From NCBI GenBank assembly GCA_014529385.2, contig CM043971.1:94591840-94651839 (forward strand): a DNA stretch of 60,000 nt, written 5' to 3'. The stretch is from Adiantum capillus-veneris. Lineage: Eukaryota; Streptophyta; Polypodiopsida; Polypodiales; Pteridaceae. The notes under the pieces are model-generated. The model did not search any database, was not told the origin of the DNA, and saw only the letters and a list, made by a program, of their open reading frames with translations. Position numbers and translations under genes: made by a program. The first letter of the stretch is position 1; every line of letters begins with the position of its first letter. Of the stretch, positions 1-9,548 are shown one piece after another.

Positions 1-46
1 TCCACAATGCAAATGGCAGTAATCTTGGCCACTCTCCAAGCTTACC

Positions 47-679
47 TTAACAAGACTTAGCTAAAGCTTTGATTATTGGAGGATGCCCTTTTTCACTTTT
101 GTCATTGCTCTCTGGGTTATAAGTACATGCTAAAGCTAGTTTGATGCCCATTCTAGAGAATAATTCCCTTGCTTCATCAGCATCCAACTTTCCTCTATCT
201 GTAGTTGTCTTTCCCACACATCCATAGCAACATATCACATATTCAAGAAGGAATATACATACATCTTTTGTATTCTTTGTCCTTAATGCAAACCCTTCAA
301 CTTGATTAGACAAATATTATCTTGCAAGCACCAAATATCTCATTTTACAAAGTCCCAAAGATATTGTGACCAAGTCCACAACCCATTTGTAATGCATGGC
401 CAGTGGATAAGTAGGATGTATTCCATCATGATGCCGTACATTTGAATACATGTGGCATGTTACACAAGACTCCACAAACTCAGCCACATCCTTATACATC
501 CCTTTCCACCAATACATTTCTTTTACCTTTGCAAATGCTGCCCATACACTTTGATGCCCTGCCCATAAACTTTCATGGAACTCCTTGATGATTTGTTGTT
601 GAGTAACCTTATTGCATACTACCTGAAATGGTATTCCATCTCTTTGTTTATGATGATTCCATAAGTAGCCATCCCTCAA
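47..679 (-). pseudogene. integrase fragments: HHCC zinc module and DDE core (GyA)
   Basis: From 679 downward the minus strand encodes the H2C2 module: F-H-E-S-L-W-A-G-H-Q-S gives the two His, and C-V-T-C gives the Cys pair after Y-W-W-K-G-M. It then enters the core with V-V-D-L-V-T, carrying the first catalytic Asp. After a frame break near 315, the piece at 313-47 supplies T-D-R-G-K (second Asp), ending at N-P-E-S-N-D-K-S-E-K-G-H, where the Glu is the third catalytic residue. The residues of the active site are mostly present but the frame is broken. The C-terminal domain lies outside the window. Confidence 0.8.
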
Positions 680-889
680 GAAGTATCCATATGATTTTCT
701 TCTTATCCTCTTAAATTCTTGCTCAGTTTAATCATCCTGCTTCTGCAAAGTACTTAAGTAGCAACCTATCAAGATCCATTCATTCTCATATAGCTCCTCT
801 AAAAAGGACTCAAGTGAAGACACAAAACATGCATGCCTACTCTTTGTATGATCAATTGTGTAAAATGTTGTGCCTACATCATATCTCTC

Positions 890-1330
890 CAAATCATGTC
901 TTGTTCATCTTCATACCTTGCCCTAGATAGCATATCTGCCATTGGATTATCCTTCCCTGCAATATTCTTGAATTGAGAATTCAAGGACTTTATGTAGTCT
1001 ATCCATCACAACATTGCAATATCAGGAGTCGAACAGTTTGTGATCATTCCAAGAAGAGGCAAACAATTAGTTTCCACAACCACTGATGCCCCTATCAAGT
1101 ACTCCCTGTCACACCTCAATGTTGTAACCACCCCCATAGTTCTCTTTTTACTTGTGCATAATCTTGTTGGCAAGAACTCAGAACCTTATCTCCAAACCTC
1201 ACCACATAGCTTTTTCCCTGGTCATCATCTTTCCCTACTGGATGATCATATCCCTATGGGACTCATTTCCACTGTCACAATGATAAGTCTCACATGCATA
1301 ATCTACCTTTCTCAAGGTTGTCAATGAAAG
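890..1330 (-). pseudogene. RNase H remnant (GyA)
   Basis: The minus strand shows pieces of a Ty3/gypsy RNase H domain spread over two or three frames: Q-Q-D-Y-A-Q-V-K-R-E-L-W-G (the normally E-containing 'Y-x-x-x-E-L' helix), then a short I-G-A ... T-N-C-x-P-L-L-G stretch. The end is the typical A-G-K-D-N-P-M-A-D-x-L-S-R. At least two frame changes and several stops interrupt it. It lies between the RT and integrase pieces, as expected for pol. No function can remain. Confidence 0.7.
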
Positions 1331-1487
1331 AAGTAGTTTCTTTAGCTTCCTCATGGATTTTGTGTGCTCTTCTTCCCATCAAAACTTCTGATTCTTTCTC
1401 AACAACCTATAAAGAGGATATGCTACATGTGCATAATGTGGTATCTAAATAAGATAGAAAACACAAGCACCAAGAAATATTCAAACT

Positions 1488-1886
1488 TCAGTTATAGTTG
1501 TACATGGTTTTGGTTGCATCCATCTTTTTTGGAGAAGGCCTTCTACCATAAGGACCACACATATTCCCCACAATTAGCACTTCATTAACTCCAAATATAT
1601 ATTTTTGTCCTGACAAGGTAAGATGAACTTCTTCTAACCTTGACAAAATCTCCTCACAGTCTATGGGCACATCATTAAGAAATGGCATTGTGATTCGAGG
1701 TATGAAGTCACGTAGAACCTTGTTCATCCCATTCATCATATGTGCAATTGAATTTGTTGCTCCTGGAGGTAAGGTACACATCCTTACCATCCCCAAATGT
1801 GTTTTCATGGTTGTCAAATCTCTACTCTCAACATCTAGCTGAAATTGATCGTACCGTTGATGGAGCGAAAGACGCCGTGCGCACAC
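1488..1886 (-). pseudogene. reverse transcriptase fragment (GyA)
   Basis: About 132 residues resemble the middle of a Ty3/gypsy reverse transcriptase. The segment starts at the Y-D-Q-F block, continues through the T-x-x-G-x-x-R ... L-P-x-G-x-T-N-S block, and reaches F-I-P ... P-F-L-N-D-V where the catalytic F/Y-x-D-D box should be. The first catalytic Asp of that box reads Asn, so the fragment would be inactive. It continues into K-x-x-F-G ... V-G, the usual post-catalytic region. The fingers subdomain is missing upstream. The family call is firm; the lineage within Ty3/gypsy is not resolved. Confidence 0.8.
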
Positions 1887-2079
1887 TCACACACCCAGAA
1901 ACCTTAACACAATACAAGGTATTCCCTTAATTTTCTCACCTCACTCACCACCACTCAAAAGCTCAATGACAATACTACCCAGAAGCTTAATTCAAACCCC
2001 AAACATCAATTTAGTGAGTTTGGGAATTTCCCAGCTCCCACTTTAATTATGAGCTTAAGATTTGACCACATGGCCAAAT

Positions 2080-2790
2080 ATTAGCCAAAGTTTTGAATGT
2101 GTCCGTGTGTTTTGGGAGGTTAAAGAGGGGGAAGTGAACAAGGAGGTGAAGAGGAATTGTGCCACTATGGCAAAAACTCGCTCTCTGCATGCTTTTCATG
2201 GTCACAACCCTGGGGATCCAACTGCCCTTGCAACAAGAGACTTGGCATGCTCCTGTGATGCATGCATGCACATAAGATGGAATCGCTACATCAATAAAGC
2301 TCACGTGAAGCCTTGGGATTATCATACTCTACTGCCATTACCTGATGAGGCTATGTCAGATTCTGAAGCAGCCACCTACGATGACTTCACGTACGAAGGT
2401 CATCATGATGTGTTGAGTAGCGCTCTATGTGTTGGCGACACATTTTCTGTAAATCCAGATGTTTCGACCAATGTCGAGGATGAGAATTTCTACAGGCTGG
2501 TCAAGTGTGTTGCATCAAGGGGATAAGGTGGAGAAGGGGTACCTTGATGAGTGGGGCAATGCGATTGATAGAGGCTCATATGTTCTGCAAGGTCTGTATT
2601 ACAAGCAATTGGATTCATACACCTTCAAGCTAGACCACAAGTAGCCCATCGTCCATGTACTTTCACATCTGGTACAATGTATCAAAATACCCATGGAGCA
2701 CATCCCAAGGAGACGACAGGTGTACACAATCAACCCAGAAAGCTATGAAGCAATCTATAATAGCATGCCCTTAAGCTTTAAAGTTGTAAT
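2080..2790 (+). pseudogene. unit A: C-terminal fragment of a DDE-type transposase-like protein
   Basis: This piece aligns by eye with the C-terminal third of the larger gene at 27978-31872. Both share the K-T-R-S-L-H / S-R-S-L-H block, a short Cys cluster (C-S-C-D-A-C-M here, F-F-C-D-A-C-M there), an acidic region ending G-D-x-F-x-V-N, and a final Y-Y-x-Q ... E-x-I-Y-N-x-M-P motif. The reading frame shifts by +1 near 2522 and has a TAG at 2642, after which coding similarity continues to about 2770. The catalytic part is absent, so it is a truncated pseudogene, apparently cut at its 5' side near the GyA boundary. The transposase label rests on the fuller copy. Confidence 0.6.
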
Positions 2791-2880
2791 CACTGCATCT
2801 TCAATATACTTCTTCAATCTATAATAGCACGCCCTTAAGCTTTTAAGTTGTAATCACTGCATCCTCAATATACTTCTTGC
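2757..2880 (+). repeat. tandem duplication of a ~62 bp segment
   Basis: The stretch starting CTATAATAGCATGCCC at 2757 is repeated, slightly diverged, from about 2819 (CTATAATAGCACGCCC). Both copies run on to AATATACTTCTT. It lies at the 3' end of the transposase-like fragment, duplicating its last coding residues and the sequence just after. Confidence 0.8.
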
Positions 2881-3276
2881 TCGGAGATAATGTAGTTTTA
2901 TCAAAAACTTGGGTATCTTGTGTCTCTTGTGTCTCTTGTGTGCTTTGTGTATCCATGGCTTTGGTGTCTATCAGAGAGGGGTCTCAATTTAAGAGAGATC
3001 ATTTGTAAAACCTATCTCATTAAACCTAGAGGATTTGAGCTCATCAAGAAAATTTAGAACTCTAGAGAGGTGGTCAAACAAGCTCAAAGTCCGCCTCCTT
3101 TGGTGTCTTACAATTTACTCTTTTTACAGCAGGACTCCATATGGTTTGGGTAGGTAGCCCACAAATATAAATGGAAACTATAAAAGAAGGCACACCCAGC
3201 TTATAAGAAAGGCATCAGGGTTTGGAAAGATGTGTACAAAGAAGGCCAGTGGCTTGCAGAGTATGATAATAAAAAG
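2881..3276 (+). other. mostly non-coding, with an exon-like tail at 3190-3276
   Basis: No gene is evident to 3185. From 3190 a short open frame reads A-H-P-A-Y-K-K-G-I-R-V-W-K-D-V-Y-K-E-G and ends with N-K-K at AAG|GTATGC (3274/3277), which would be a good 5' splice site leading directly into the palindromic array. It has no clear acceptor; an upstream TAA is in frame. It could be a relic exon or chance. Confidence 0.35.
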
Positions 3277-4775
3277 GTATGCTAATTGTGTTCTATGGGT
3301 ATGCTAGTTAGCATAAATGGTATGCTAATTAGCATATTGTTTATGCTAGTTAGCATAAACAATGTGCTAATTAGCATACCTTTTTTTGGTTTTCAAGGAG
3401 AAGAGATGACAGCTTCTTGTATACTGTGTATGCTAATGCTAATTATCATACTGTTTATGTTGATTAGCATAAACTTATATATTCTAGTTAGCATAAACAG
3501 TATGCTAATTAGCATAACTTTACTAGGTTTCAAAGAGAAGAGATGGAAGCTTTCTGTATACTGTGTATGCTGATTAGTATACTATGCTATGAGTGGAATG
3601 CTAATTAGCATATTGTTTATGCCAACTAGCATAAACAATATGCTAATTAGCATACCCTTGCTGGTTTAGGGGAGAAGAGATGGCAGCTTTCAGTTCACTG
3701 TGTATTCTAATTAGCATACTATTTATGCTAGTTGGCATAATCAATATGCTAATTAGCATACCTTTGCTGGTTTTAAGGAGAATAGATGACAAATTTTTGT
3801 ATAATGTGTGTTCTAATTAGCATACTATGCTCTGAGTGAAAGTTAGCAGAAACAAAAATGCACAGTGTGCTAATTGAAGGTATGCTAATTAGCATATTGT
3901 TTATGCCACTTGGCATAAACAATATGCTAATAAGTTTATCTTTGCTGGTTTGAAGAAGATGAGATGACAGGTCTTTGCATCCTGTGTATTCTAATTAGCA
4001 TATTGTTTATGCCATTTGGCATTCTGTGGGTATGCTAATTAGCATAGTTATGGCATAAACAGTTTACTGATCAGTATAGTGTTGTTGGTTTCAAGGAGAA
4101 GGGATGGCAGCTTTCTGTAGACTGTGTATGCTAATTAGCATACTATACTGAGTGGAAGTTAACACAAACAAAAATGTACAGTATGCCAATTGAAGGTATG
4201 CTGATTATCATACTGTCTATGCCAGTAGACATAGACAGTATGCTAATTAGCATACCTTTGCTAGTTTTAAGGAGAAGAGATAACATCTCTCTGTATATTG
4301 TGTATACTAATAAGCATACCATGTATGCTAATTAGCATACTGTATGCTGGTTTCAAGAAGAGATGGCAACTTTATATATACTGTGTATGCTAATTAACAT
4401 ACTATGCTATGAGTGGAAGTTAGCAAAAACAAAAATCCACAGTATGCTAATTATCATACCATGTATACTAATTAACATACTGTTTATGCCAGTTGGCATA
4501 GAGAGTATGCTAATTAGCATACCATTTCTTGTTTCAAGGAGAAAACATGGCAACTTCTTGTATATTGTATATGCTAATTAGCATACTATGGTATGCTGTG
4601 AGTGGAAGTTAGCACAAAAAAACCCGCAGTATGCTAATTAGAATGTATTCTAATTAGCTACTGTGGGTATGCTAATTAGCATACATGATATGCTAATTAG
4701 CATACTGTTTTTGCTAGTTAGCATAAACAGTCTTCTAGCTAGCATAAACATTATGCTAGTTAGCATACCTTTGCT
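3277..4775 (+). repeat. unit A palindromic array, core TATGCTAATTAGCATA
   Basis: The exact 10-mer CTAATTAGCA, part of the perfect 16-bp palindrome TATGCTAATTAGCATA, occurs about 18 times. Pairs of palindromes flank an inner TATGCC-TTGGCATA arm, so many units are larger imperfect inverted repeats of about 60 bp. Each is followed by a conserved linker (CTTTGCTGGTTT, then GGAGAAGAGATGGCAGCTTTCTGTATACTGTG). The linker recurs near 3377, 3517, 3653, 3759, 3937, 4075, 4252, 4337 and 4519, an irregular period of roughly 85-180 bp. Short open frames here are repeat artefacts. Confidence 0.9.
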
Positions 4776-4990
4776 AATTTCCAACGAGAATGTATACAAA
4801 TTCAATGTTTATGAGACAAAAAAGAATGCCAATAGTACACATATTATTGTCTTCAAAAAAAGAATAGTACAGGATTTGATCATTACTATCTGAAGTGAAT
4901 GTCGAAATAGTTACAAACATTGGAAAGGCAATTTACAAATTTCCCTCATAATGTTACAAAACTGTAGAGAGCCTCCTACTCTGGATAAGA

Positions 4991-6118
4991 TCATGATTTA
5001 GCGCGCATGTACACTCGCTTTTTCCCAGTGTCCGTTTGCTTCTTTGTTTGCTGAGCTTTTGGGTCTTGCTCTCTTTCTTATTCTTGCTGAGATTTTGGTT
5101 CTTGCAAATCTCTTTCTTCTTCTTCTTGCTACTGCTTCTGTAAATTTTCCCACTATAGCCTCTCTCTCTTATGTATTTCAGCTTCTTCATTAGCCTCCCT
5201 TTGTCGCCTACTCAAGGCTTCCTTACGCTAGGCCTCATTGCGCTTTTGCATTTTTAATTATAGGTTCTTGATCACTTCTTGTGAAAACAAATCTGGGATA
5301 GTATCAAACGCATTTTCAGTTGTATACGCTGCACGATCCTCTGATTGCAGCCATAGGAACAACCAACTGCTCAAAGTATCTATCAGGAAGTTTTGCCGCT
5401 ATTATTTGGTACGGTCCTCTATCTTAGGAGTAACAAGCCAACTTTCTTCAAGTTTTTGGCACACTTTGTACATACTATTGTCAATAATTAGATTGTTTTG
5501 GGGCCCAAAGTTGCAGTTCTTCCAAAACAATCTCAAATCCTTCAAGAATACAGGCTTATTATATATCTGCCAAGGCTAGCCACTATAATGATTCTGTGAA
5601 AAAACACTTCTCAGCTTAGCCCACTGCTCTTTGAATACTATTTCTAATATTTCATTCACTTTAGGTGCCATGCTGGTGCTCCATATATACACATGGAAAA
5701 ATCGGAGGCACCAATCCAAAAATTTGTGGTTGTCTCTGCGACAAAATACATACCTCCTATCTTGCACATTGTCCTTTATCATTTCCCCTGCATGTTTAGG
5801 GGGAATGTCACCATGCATTGGCTCTACAACTTGAACAAGTAGGCCATTTAAATCAAGAACCAAAGCGCATCCCTCTTCTGGCAACGGCTTTGGCACGCAT
5901 AATGGGTCTGGCAGTGCATAGCACTCAATAGAAATAACTTCCCCCGAGGGATGAACATAACTTAAGTACTAAAAACGTTTTGCTAAGCATTTAGGATAGC
6001 TAGCCAGGCGCTTCTCAATCTCGGCTTTTTCTTTTTGTAGTTATCTCGCCTTGGCAATACATTGCTTTTGTATGGTTTTGCATGCAATTCCATAATTCAA
6101 ATCATGAAGGGAAACTAA
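4991..6118 (-). pseudogene. unit A: FCP1/SCP-type HAD phosphatase-like protein, broken
   Basis: The minus strand from 6118 to 4991 encodes a HAD fold of the CTD-phosphatase (FCP1/NIF) type. Motif I reads A-L-V-L-D-L-N-G-L-L, so the second Asp of the usual D-x-D is Asn. Motif II is V-Y-I-W-S-T-S-M. After a stop near 5577, the frame continues K-P-V-F-L-K-D-L and reaches motif III/IV as L-I-I-D-N-S-M-Y-K, where D-D-S is usual. The C-terminal tail is a Q/E/K-rich coiled coil ending at a TGA (4991-4993). Stops in the N-terminal part (TAA, TAG) and in the tail (TAG, TAG, TAA) mostly fall where CAG or CAA would fit. The gene converges on the transposase-like fragment across the palindromic array. 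With Asn in motif I, catalysis is doubtful even in an unbroken relative. The family assignment is firm; the biological role is unknown. Confidence 0.75.
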
Positions 6119-6313
6119 CTGCAGTTTCTTTTTTCTTGTGACACAAAAATGGTATCAAATAAAGACATCATAAAGGACAAGCAAACTACTGAACTGTTGC
6201 ACAATAAAATAATATTGAAAAGAATTTCTCCATTATAAATATCTAGAGAGATACATGCCACATGGTGTGGAGCTTGCTAACACTACATAGCTTGGACACA
6301 ACAAGGAACATAT

Positions 6314-6740
6314 TCAACATAATTTCTTGCAAGCACGTGAGCGAGTGGCTTTCTTTTCACCTCTACTACATTTGGTTATTTCATCTAGGGTGCTCGGAGG
6401 GACAGCACATATATCATCCCCAGGATCTTCCAGAATCTGTTCCAAGCCACCTTTTCTCTTTAATTTCACTTTGTTTACAAAACCCTACAGGGGGATGTCA
6501 TCACCGGCATCTTGCACAGTCATCCCACTGTCAGTCCTGAAACCTCCCTCTTGAGCACTCCTACCTTCCTCTTGCACACTCCTAACTCTTTTCTCTGAGA
6601 CTCTTGTTTGATCATTTGTAGGGGGCTTGGGTTTCGGATGAGTTAGCATGATAAAATCTTTGTCATCATCATCTGTTTATTTACCATCTGCAGAAGTAGC
6701 CTCGTGCCTTGTGACATGTTGTGGAATTACACCTACCCTT
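6314..6740 (-). pseudogene. unit A: basic, low-complexity exon upstream of the HAD gene
   Basis: An open minus-strand stretch, interrupted by two stops, runs from about 6740 to a TGA at 6314-6316. It encodes a polar sequence with D-D-D-D-K, P-K-P-K-P-P and K-L-K-R-K segments and ends G-E-K-K ... A-C-K-K-L-C. It has no recognisable fold. Its place, just upstream of the HAD gene and just before a palindromic array, matches that of the basic exon at 44503-44931 in unit B, which also ends in a Lys/Arg-rich tail. I infer it is the counterpart of that exon, but the sequences are too diverged to align with confidence. Confidence 0.4.
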
Positions 6741-6939
6741 TCATGCTATCTATCCACTCATTAGATTCATCATTATAGAGCTTCTCTTCTATCCTTTGAT
6801 TGAAACGTGTCTTGTCAGGTTTTCATCCTGCATCATTGATACTTGTGTATTCCATTCACCCGTTAATTTTCATCGATACCATTATGATTTCTTGTATGCA
6901 TAGTGTGACGAGTAGAATTCCATGTATGGTAGGCATCTA

Positions 6940-7335
6940 TATCCTATAGACATTCATATTGTCTATGCTAACTATGCTAACTAGTATACAAAGTGTGCTA
7001 ACAACCATGATCAATATGCTAACTAGCATACAAAATATGTTAACAAGGAAGTGTGAATATAGTGTGTATGATAACTAGCAGAGTGTGTATGCTAATTATC
7101 ATACATAAAATGTTAATTTTTAAAATTGTGTGTATGCTAATGGTATGCTTACTACTGATGGTGTGCTACTTAACATACATGGTATGCTACTTAACATACA
7201 TAGTTGTATGCTAATTAGCATACCATGTATAGATGGTATGCTAGCTAGAAGATAAGTTATTCTAATTAACATAACACGTCTCTGCTAATTAGCATACAAT
7301 CTTTGTTGGTTAGCATACTGTGCATGCTAACTAAA
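6940..7335 (+). repeat. unit A palindromic array, second block
   Basis: Further, more diverged copies of TATGCTAA(C/T)TAGCATA lie upstream of the minus-strand exons of unit A. In unit B the matching position is an intron, so this may also have been intronic. The block is cut at 7340 by the LTR of the chromovirus ChrM, which has inserted into it. Bases 6741-6939 show nothing recognisable. Confidence 0.8.
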
Positions 7336-7339
7336 ATAT

Positions 7340-7492
7340 TGTTAGACAAGGGGAACTAGAACCTACGAGTCCACCACCTAACCACCCATTATATAGCATA
7401 GCCCCTTGCCCTTTGACCTAGTTGGACTCCCTTTTCACACTGCCTAGCCCAGCCTTGCCATTGTCTAGTCCGGCCTTGCCGGTGTCCTGACA
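7340..7492 (-). repeat. ChrM 3' LTR (~150 bp)
   Basis: On the minus strand it begins TGTCAGGACACCGGCAAGG at 7492 and ends ...CCCCTTGTCTAACA at 7340, giving TG...CA ends. It matches the LTRs at 16356-16505 and 22062-22190. A G-rich polypurine tract (AAGGGGGGAGTAA) lies just upstream of it on the minus strand. Confidence 0.85.
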
Positions 7493-7503
7493 TTACTCCC
7501 CCC

Positions 7504-8885
7504 TTAAGAAGAGTTTTCTTCCTCAAAAACAAAAGTGGGAAACTTATTCTTAAGAACACTAATGTTTTCCCAAGTGGCAACTTCCTCAGGTCGGTCTTGC
7601 CACTTGATTAAGGCTTGTTGAAGTACATGATGACGTGTACACAACTCATGATAATCGAGAACACGTTCAAGTTCATGCCGTAAGGTAGGAGGTTCAATGA
7701 AATCAACCAAAATCTGTTGGTCAATGACATTGTCGTCCCCATGTAACCGCTTATGTAAACGACTTACATGACACACCGGATGAATAGGAGAATGTGCAAG
7801 TAGCAATAATTTGTACGCACGATCACCTACTCGCTTGAGTATTTTGAAAGGCCCACAATATCGGGGAGATAATTTAGGTGTTGGCCTAGTTTTCAGACTT
7901 TCAGAATGTTTTGGCACACGTAAAAATACTTCCTCCCCTTCCTCGAAGGTAACTTGCCAACGTTTTTCATCAGCATACTTCTTATACCGATCATGTGCTT
8001 GTCGGACATTCTGACGAGCAAGTTTCAACATATCCATGTGGTCTTGGAGAAAATCCTTAACCTGTTGGAGCTTTACGGTTGTCAACCCCACCGTAACAGG
8101 TGACCTAGGTTGAAACCCATACATACGCATGAAAGGACTAAATCCAGTTGTGACATGCTTAGCACTATTGTAGGAAAAATCGAGAATAGGTAAGTATTCT
8201 TCCCAGTCTGACTGATTTTTGCTGACATATACTCTCAGCATATCCTCTAGCACTTGGTTAACTTGTTCAGTCTGACCATGTTTTTTTGGATGATCGACTG
8301 TACTGAGGTTTAGTTGTGTACCCAATCATTTAAACATAGCCCTCTAGAAGTGACTGTTAAATTTGGGATCACGGTCGCTGACAATGTAACTTGGAAAACC
8401 ATACAACTTGTATAGATTGTCCACAAATAACTTGGCTAGTTTTGGTGTCTTAACCATTGATTTGGTTGGAATAAACTTACATAGTTTAGTCAACCAGTCT
8501 ACGACCACCCATACTGAGTCATGACCTCGTACAATGGTTGGTAAACCCATAATAAAGTCCATAGAGATGCTTTCCCATTTTCCATTAGGAATCTCCAAAG
8601 GATGTAAGAGTCCTCCTGCTTTCAGCTGCTCTGCTTTGTTAACTTGACATTTTTGGCAATACAAGACATAAGCTTGAACAAAGCCATGTATACCTGGCCA
8701 GTAAAACTATTGTCGTACGAGAGCATAAGTTTTTCTAATACCCGAGTGCCCTGCACTTGGACTATCATGACATTCATAAAGAATGTGGTGCCAAATGTTT
8801 GTGTTCGTTGGTACACAAACTCTCCCCTCATGGAGTAGGGACCCATTGTGGATGGTGAAATGCTTCCATTGCTATAGTTCATCAC
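7504..8885 (-). pseudogene. integrase with C-terminal chromodomain (ChrM)
   Basis: From 8885 downward the minus strand encodes the zinc-binding region and then the core: M-D-F-I-M-G-L-P (first Asp), I-V-S-D-R-D-P-K-F (second Asp) and G-Q-T-E-Q-V-N (Glu). The core is cut by stops between 8344 and 8325 and a frame change near 8640. The long C-terminal piece (8325-7504, 273 codons) has the G-P-F-K-I-L-K-R-V-G GPY/F-like motif. It ends in a chromodomain-like segment: V-L-D-Y-H-E-L, then I-K-W-Q-D-R-P-E-E-V-A-T-W-E. This marks the element as a chromovirus; such chromodomains can guide insertion to particular chromatin. All three catalytic residues survive here, unlike in ChrP. Confidence 0.85.
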
Positions 8886-9544
8886 TCGATAGAGGAGAAC
8901 TATGTGTGGAGGTTAACACTACACTACCATCATTGGAGTGAGAAGGATCCCTCATTTGTACATGGCTCCACACTTTGGCATATGCTTTATCATGCTCACA
9001 TTTGCCTTTGAGAGAATCCAAAATTTCACTATGAAGTTTTGTGAACAAGAGAGAATTGATCTTTGGCATACGACTTAGAGCTTTAGCCACCACATTGTAT
9101 TGACCTTTACGATACCATAGCTTGACATCATATTCCTGAAGAATCTCGGTCCACCTGACTTTCCAACCCTTCAAATCCGTTTGTTGTGTAAACCATTTGA
9201 TGCTTTCATGGTCAAACACAATCTCAAATTGAACACCATACAGATAATGCCACCATGTTTTTAAGGCAGACACTATTGCATAGAGTTCGCGCTTATAAGC
9301 AGAGTAGTTCTGTTGAGCTGCATCAAGCTTCTTGCTTTCAAATGCAATTGGCCGTCCATCTTGTAACAAGACTGCTCCAATAGCACGGCCAGTGCCATCC
9401 GTTTCCAAAACAAATGGTTTCAAAGGATCTACAATAGCTAGTATGGGACCTGTAGCTAATGCATCCTTGACTGTATCAAAATTGTGTTGTTGAGCGGCTC
9501 CCCACTGAAAAGCTTCTCCTTTTCCTTTTAGTTGATCCTTGCAT
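8872..9544 (-). pseudogene. RNase H domain (ChrM)
   Basis: One long open minus-strand stretch encodes a Ty3/gypsy RNase H: F-V-L-E-T-D-G-T-G-R-A-I-G-A-V-L (first acidic residue), I-A-F-E-S-K-K-L, Y-S-A-Y-K-R-E-L-Y-A-I (Glu), and F-D-H-E-S-I-K-W. It ends G-Q-Y-N-V-V-A-K-A-L-S-R-M, where Lys replaces the usual Asp of V-V-A-D-A-L-S-R. At its 5' side it is cut by the LL1 insertion at the ACGT site (9545). Confidence 0.85.
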
Positions 9545-9548
9545 ACGT
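9545..9548. other. LL1 target site duplication, left copy (ACGT)
   Basis: ACGT lies directly before the 5' LTR (TGGTGCAGCC) and is repeated directly after the 3' LTR at 16345-16348. The flanking bases differ (T before, A after), so the duplication is 4 bp. Neither internal LTR edge carries ACGT, which shows it is not part of the LTR. Confidence 0.8.

Larger units (their letters stand above)
1..1890 (-). mobile_element. GyA: decayed Ty3/gypsy retrotransposon, pol region
   Basis: Reading the minus strand from 1890 down to 1 gives reverse transcriptase, RNase H, the integrase zinc-binding module and the integrase core, in the order expected for Ty3/gypsy pol. The pieces lie in different frames with stops between them, so this is a dead copy. 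The element runs off the left edge of the window and no LTR is visible. On the other side it ends near 1890, just before the transposase-like fragment of unit A, and no gag or protease is found there. Bases 1890-2079 hold nothing I can name. Confidence 0.85.
7340..9544 (-). mobile_element. ChrM, 3' half: chromovirus RNase H, integrase, chromodomain, LTR
   Basis: The minus strand runs from RNase H (9544) through integrase and chromodomain to a ~150 bp LTR (7340-7492). Its sequence begins where the block at 22193-24757 stops: that block ends at the RT thumb/connection (A-G-F-Y-R-R-F) and this one starts a few residues on (F-S-T-Y-A-R). The two are therefore halves of one minus-strand element split by ChrP (16356-22192) and LL1 (9549-16344). 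All coding pieces carry frame breaks. Confidence 0.85.

Noticed and set aside
1040-1327. Plus-strand 95-codon frame
   Set aside because: Lies opposite the minus-strand RNase H remnant of GyA and has no domain.
3277-4775. CRISPR array
   Set aside because: The repeats are diverged palindromes with irregular spacing and related linkers in a plant-type nuclear sequence; there are no unique spacers of constant size and no cas genes.
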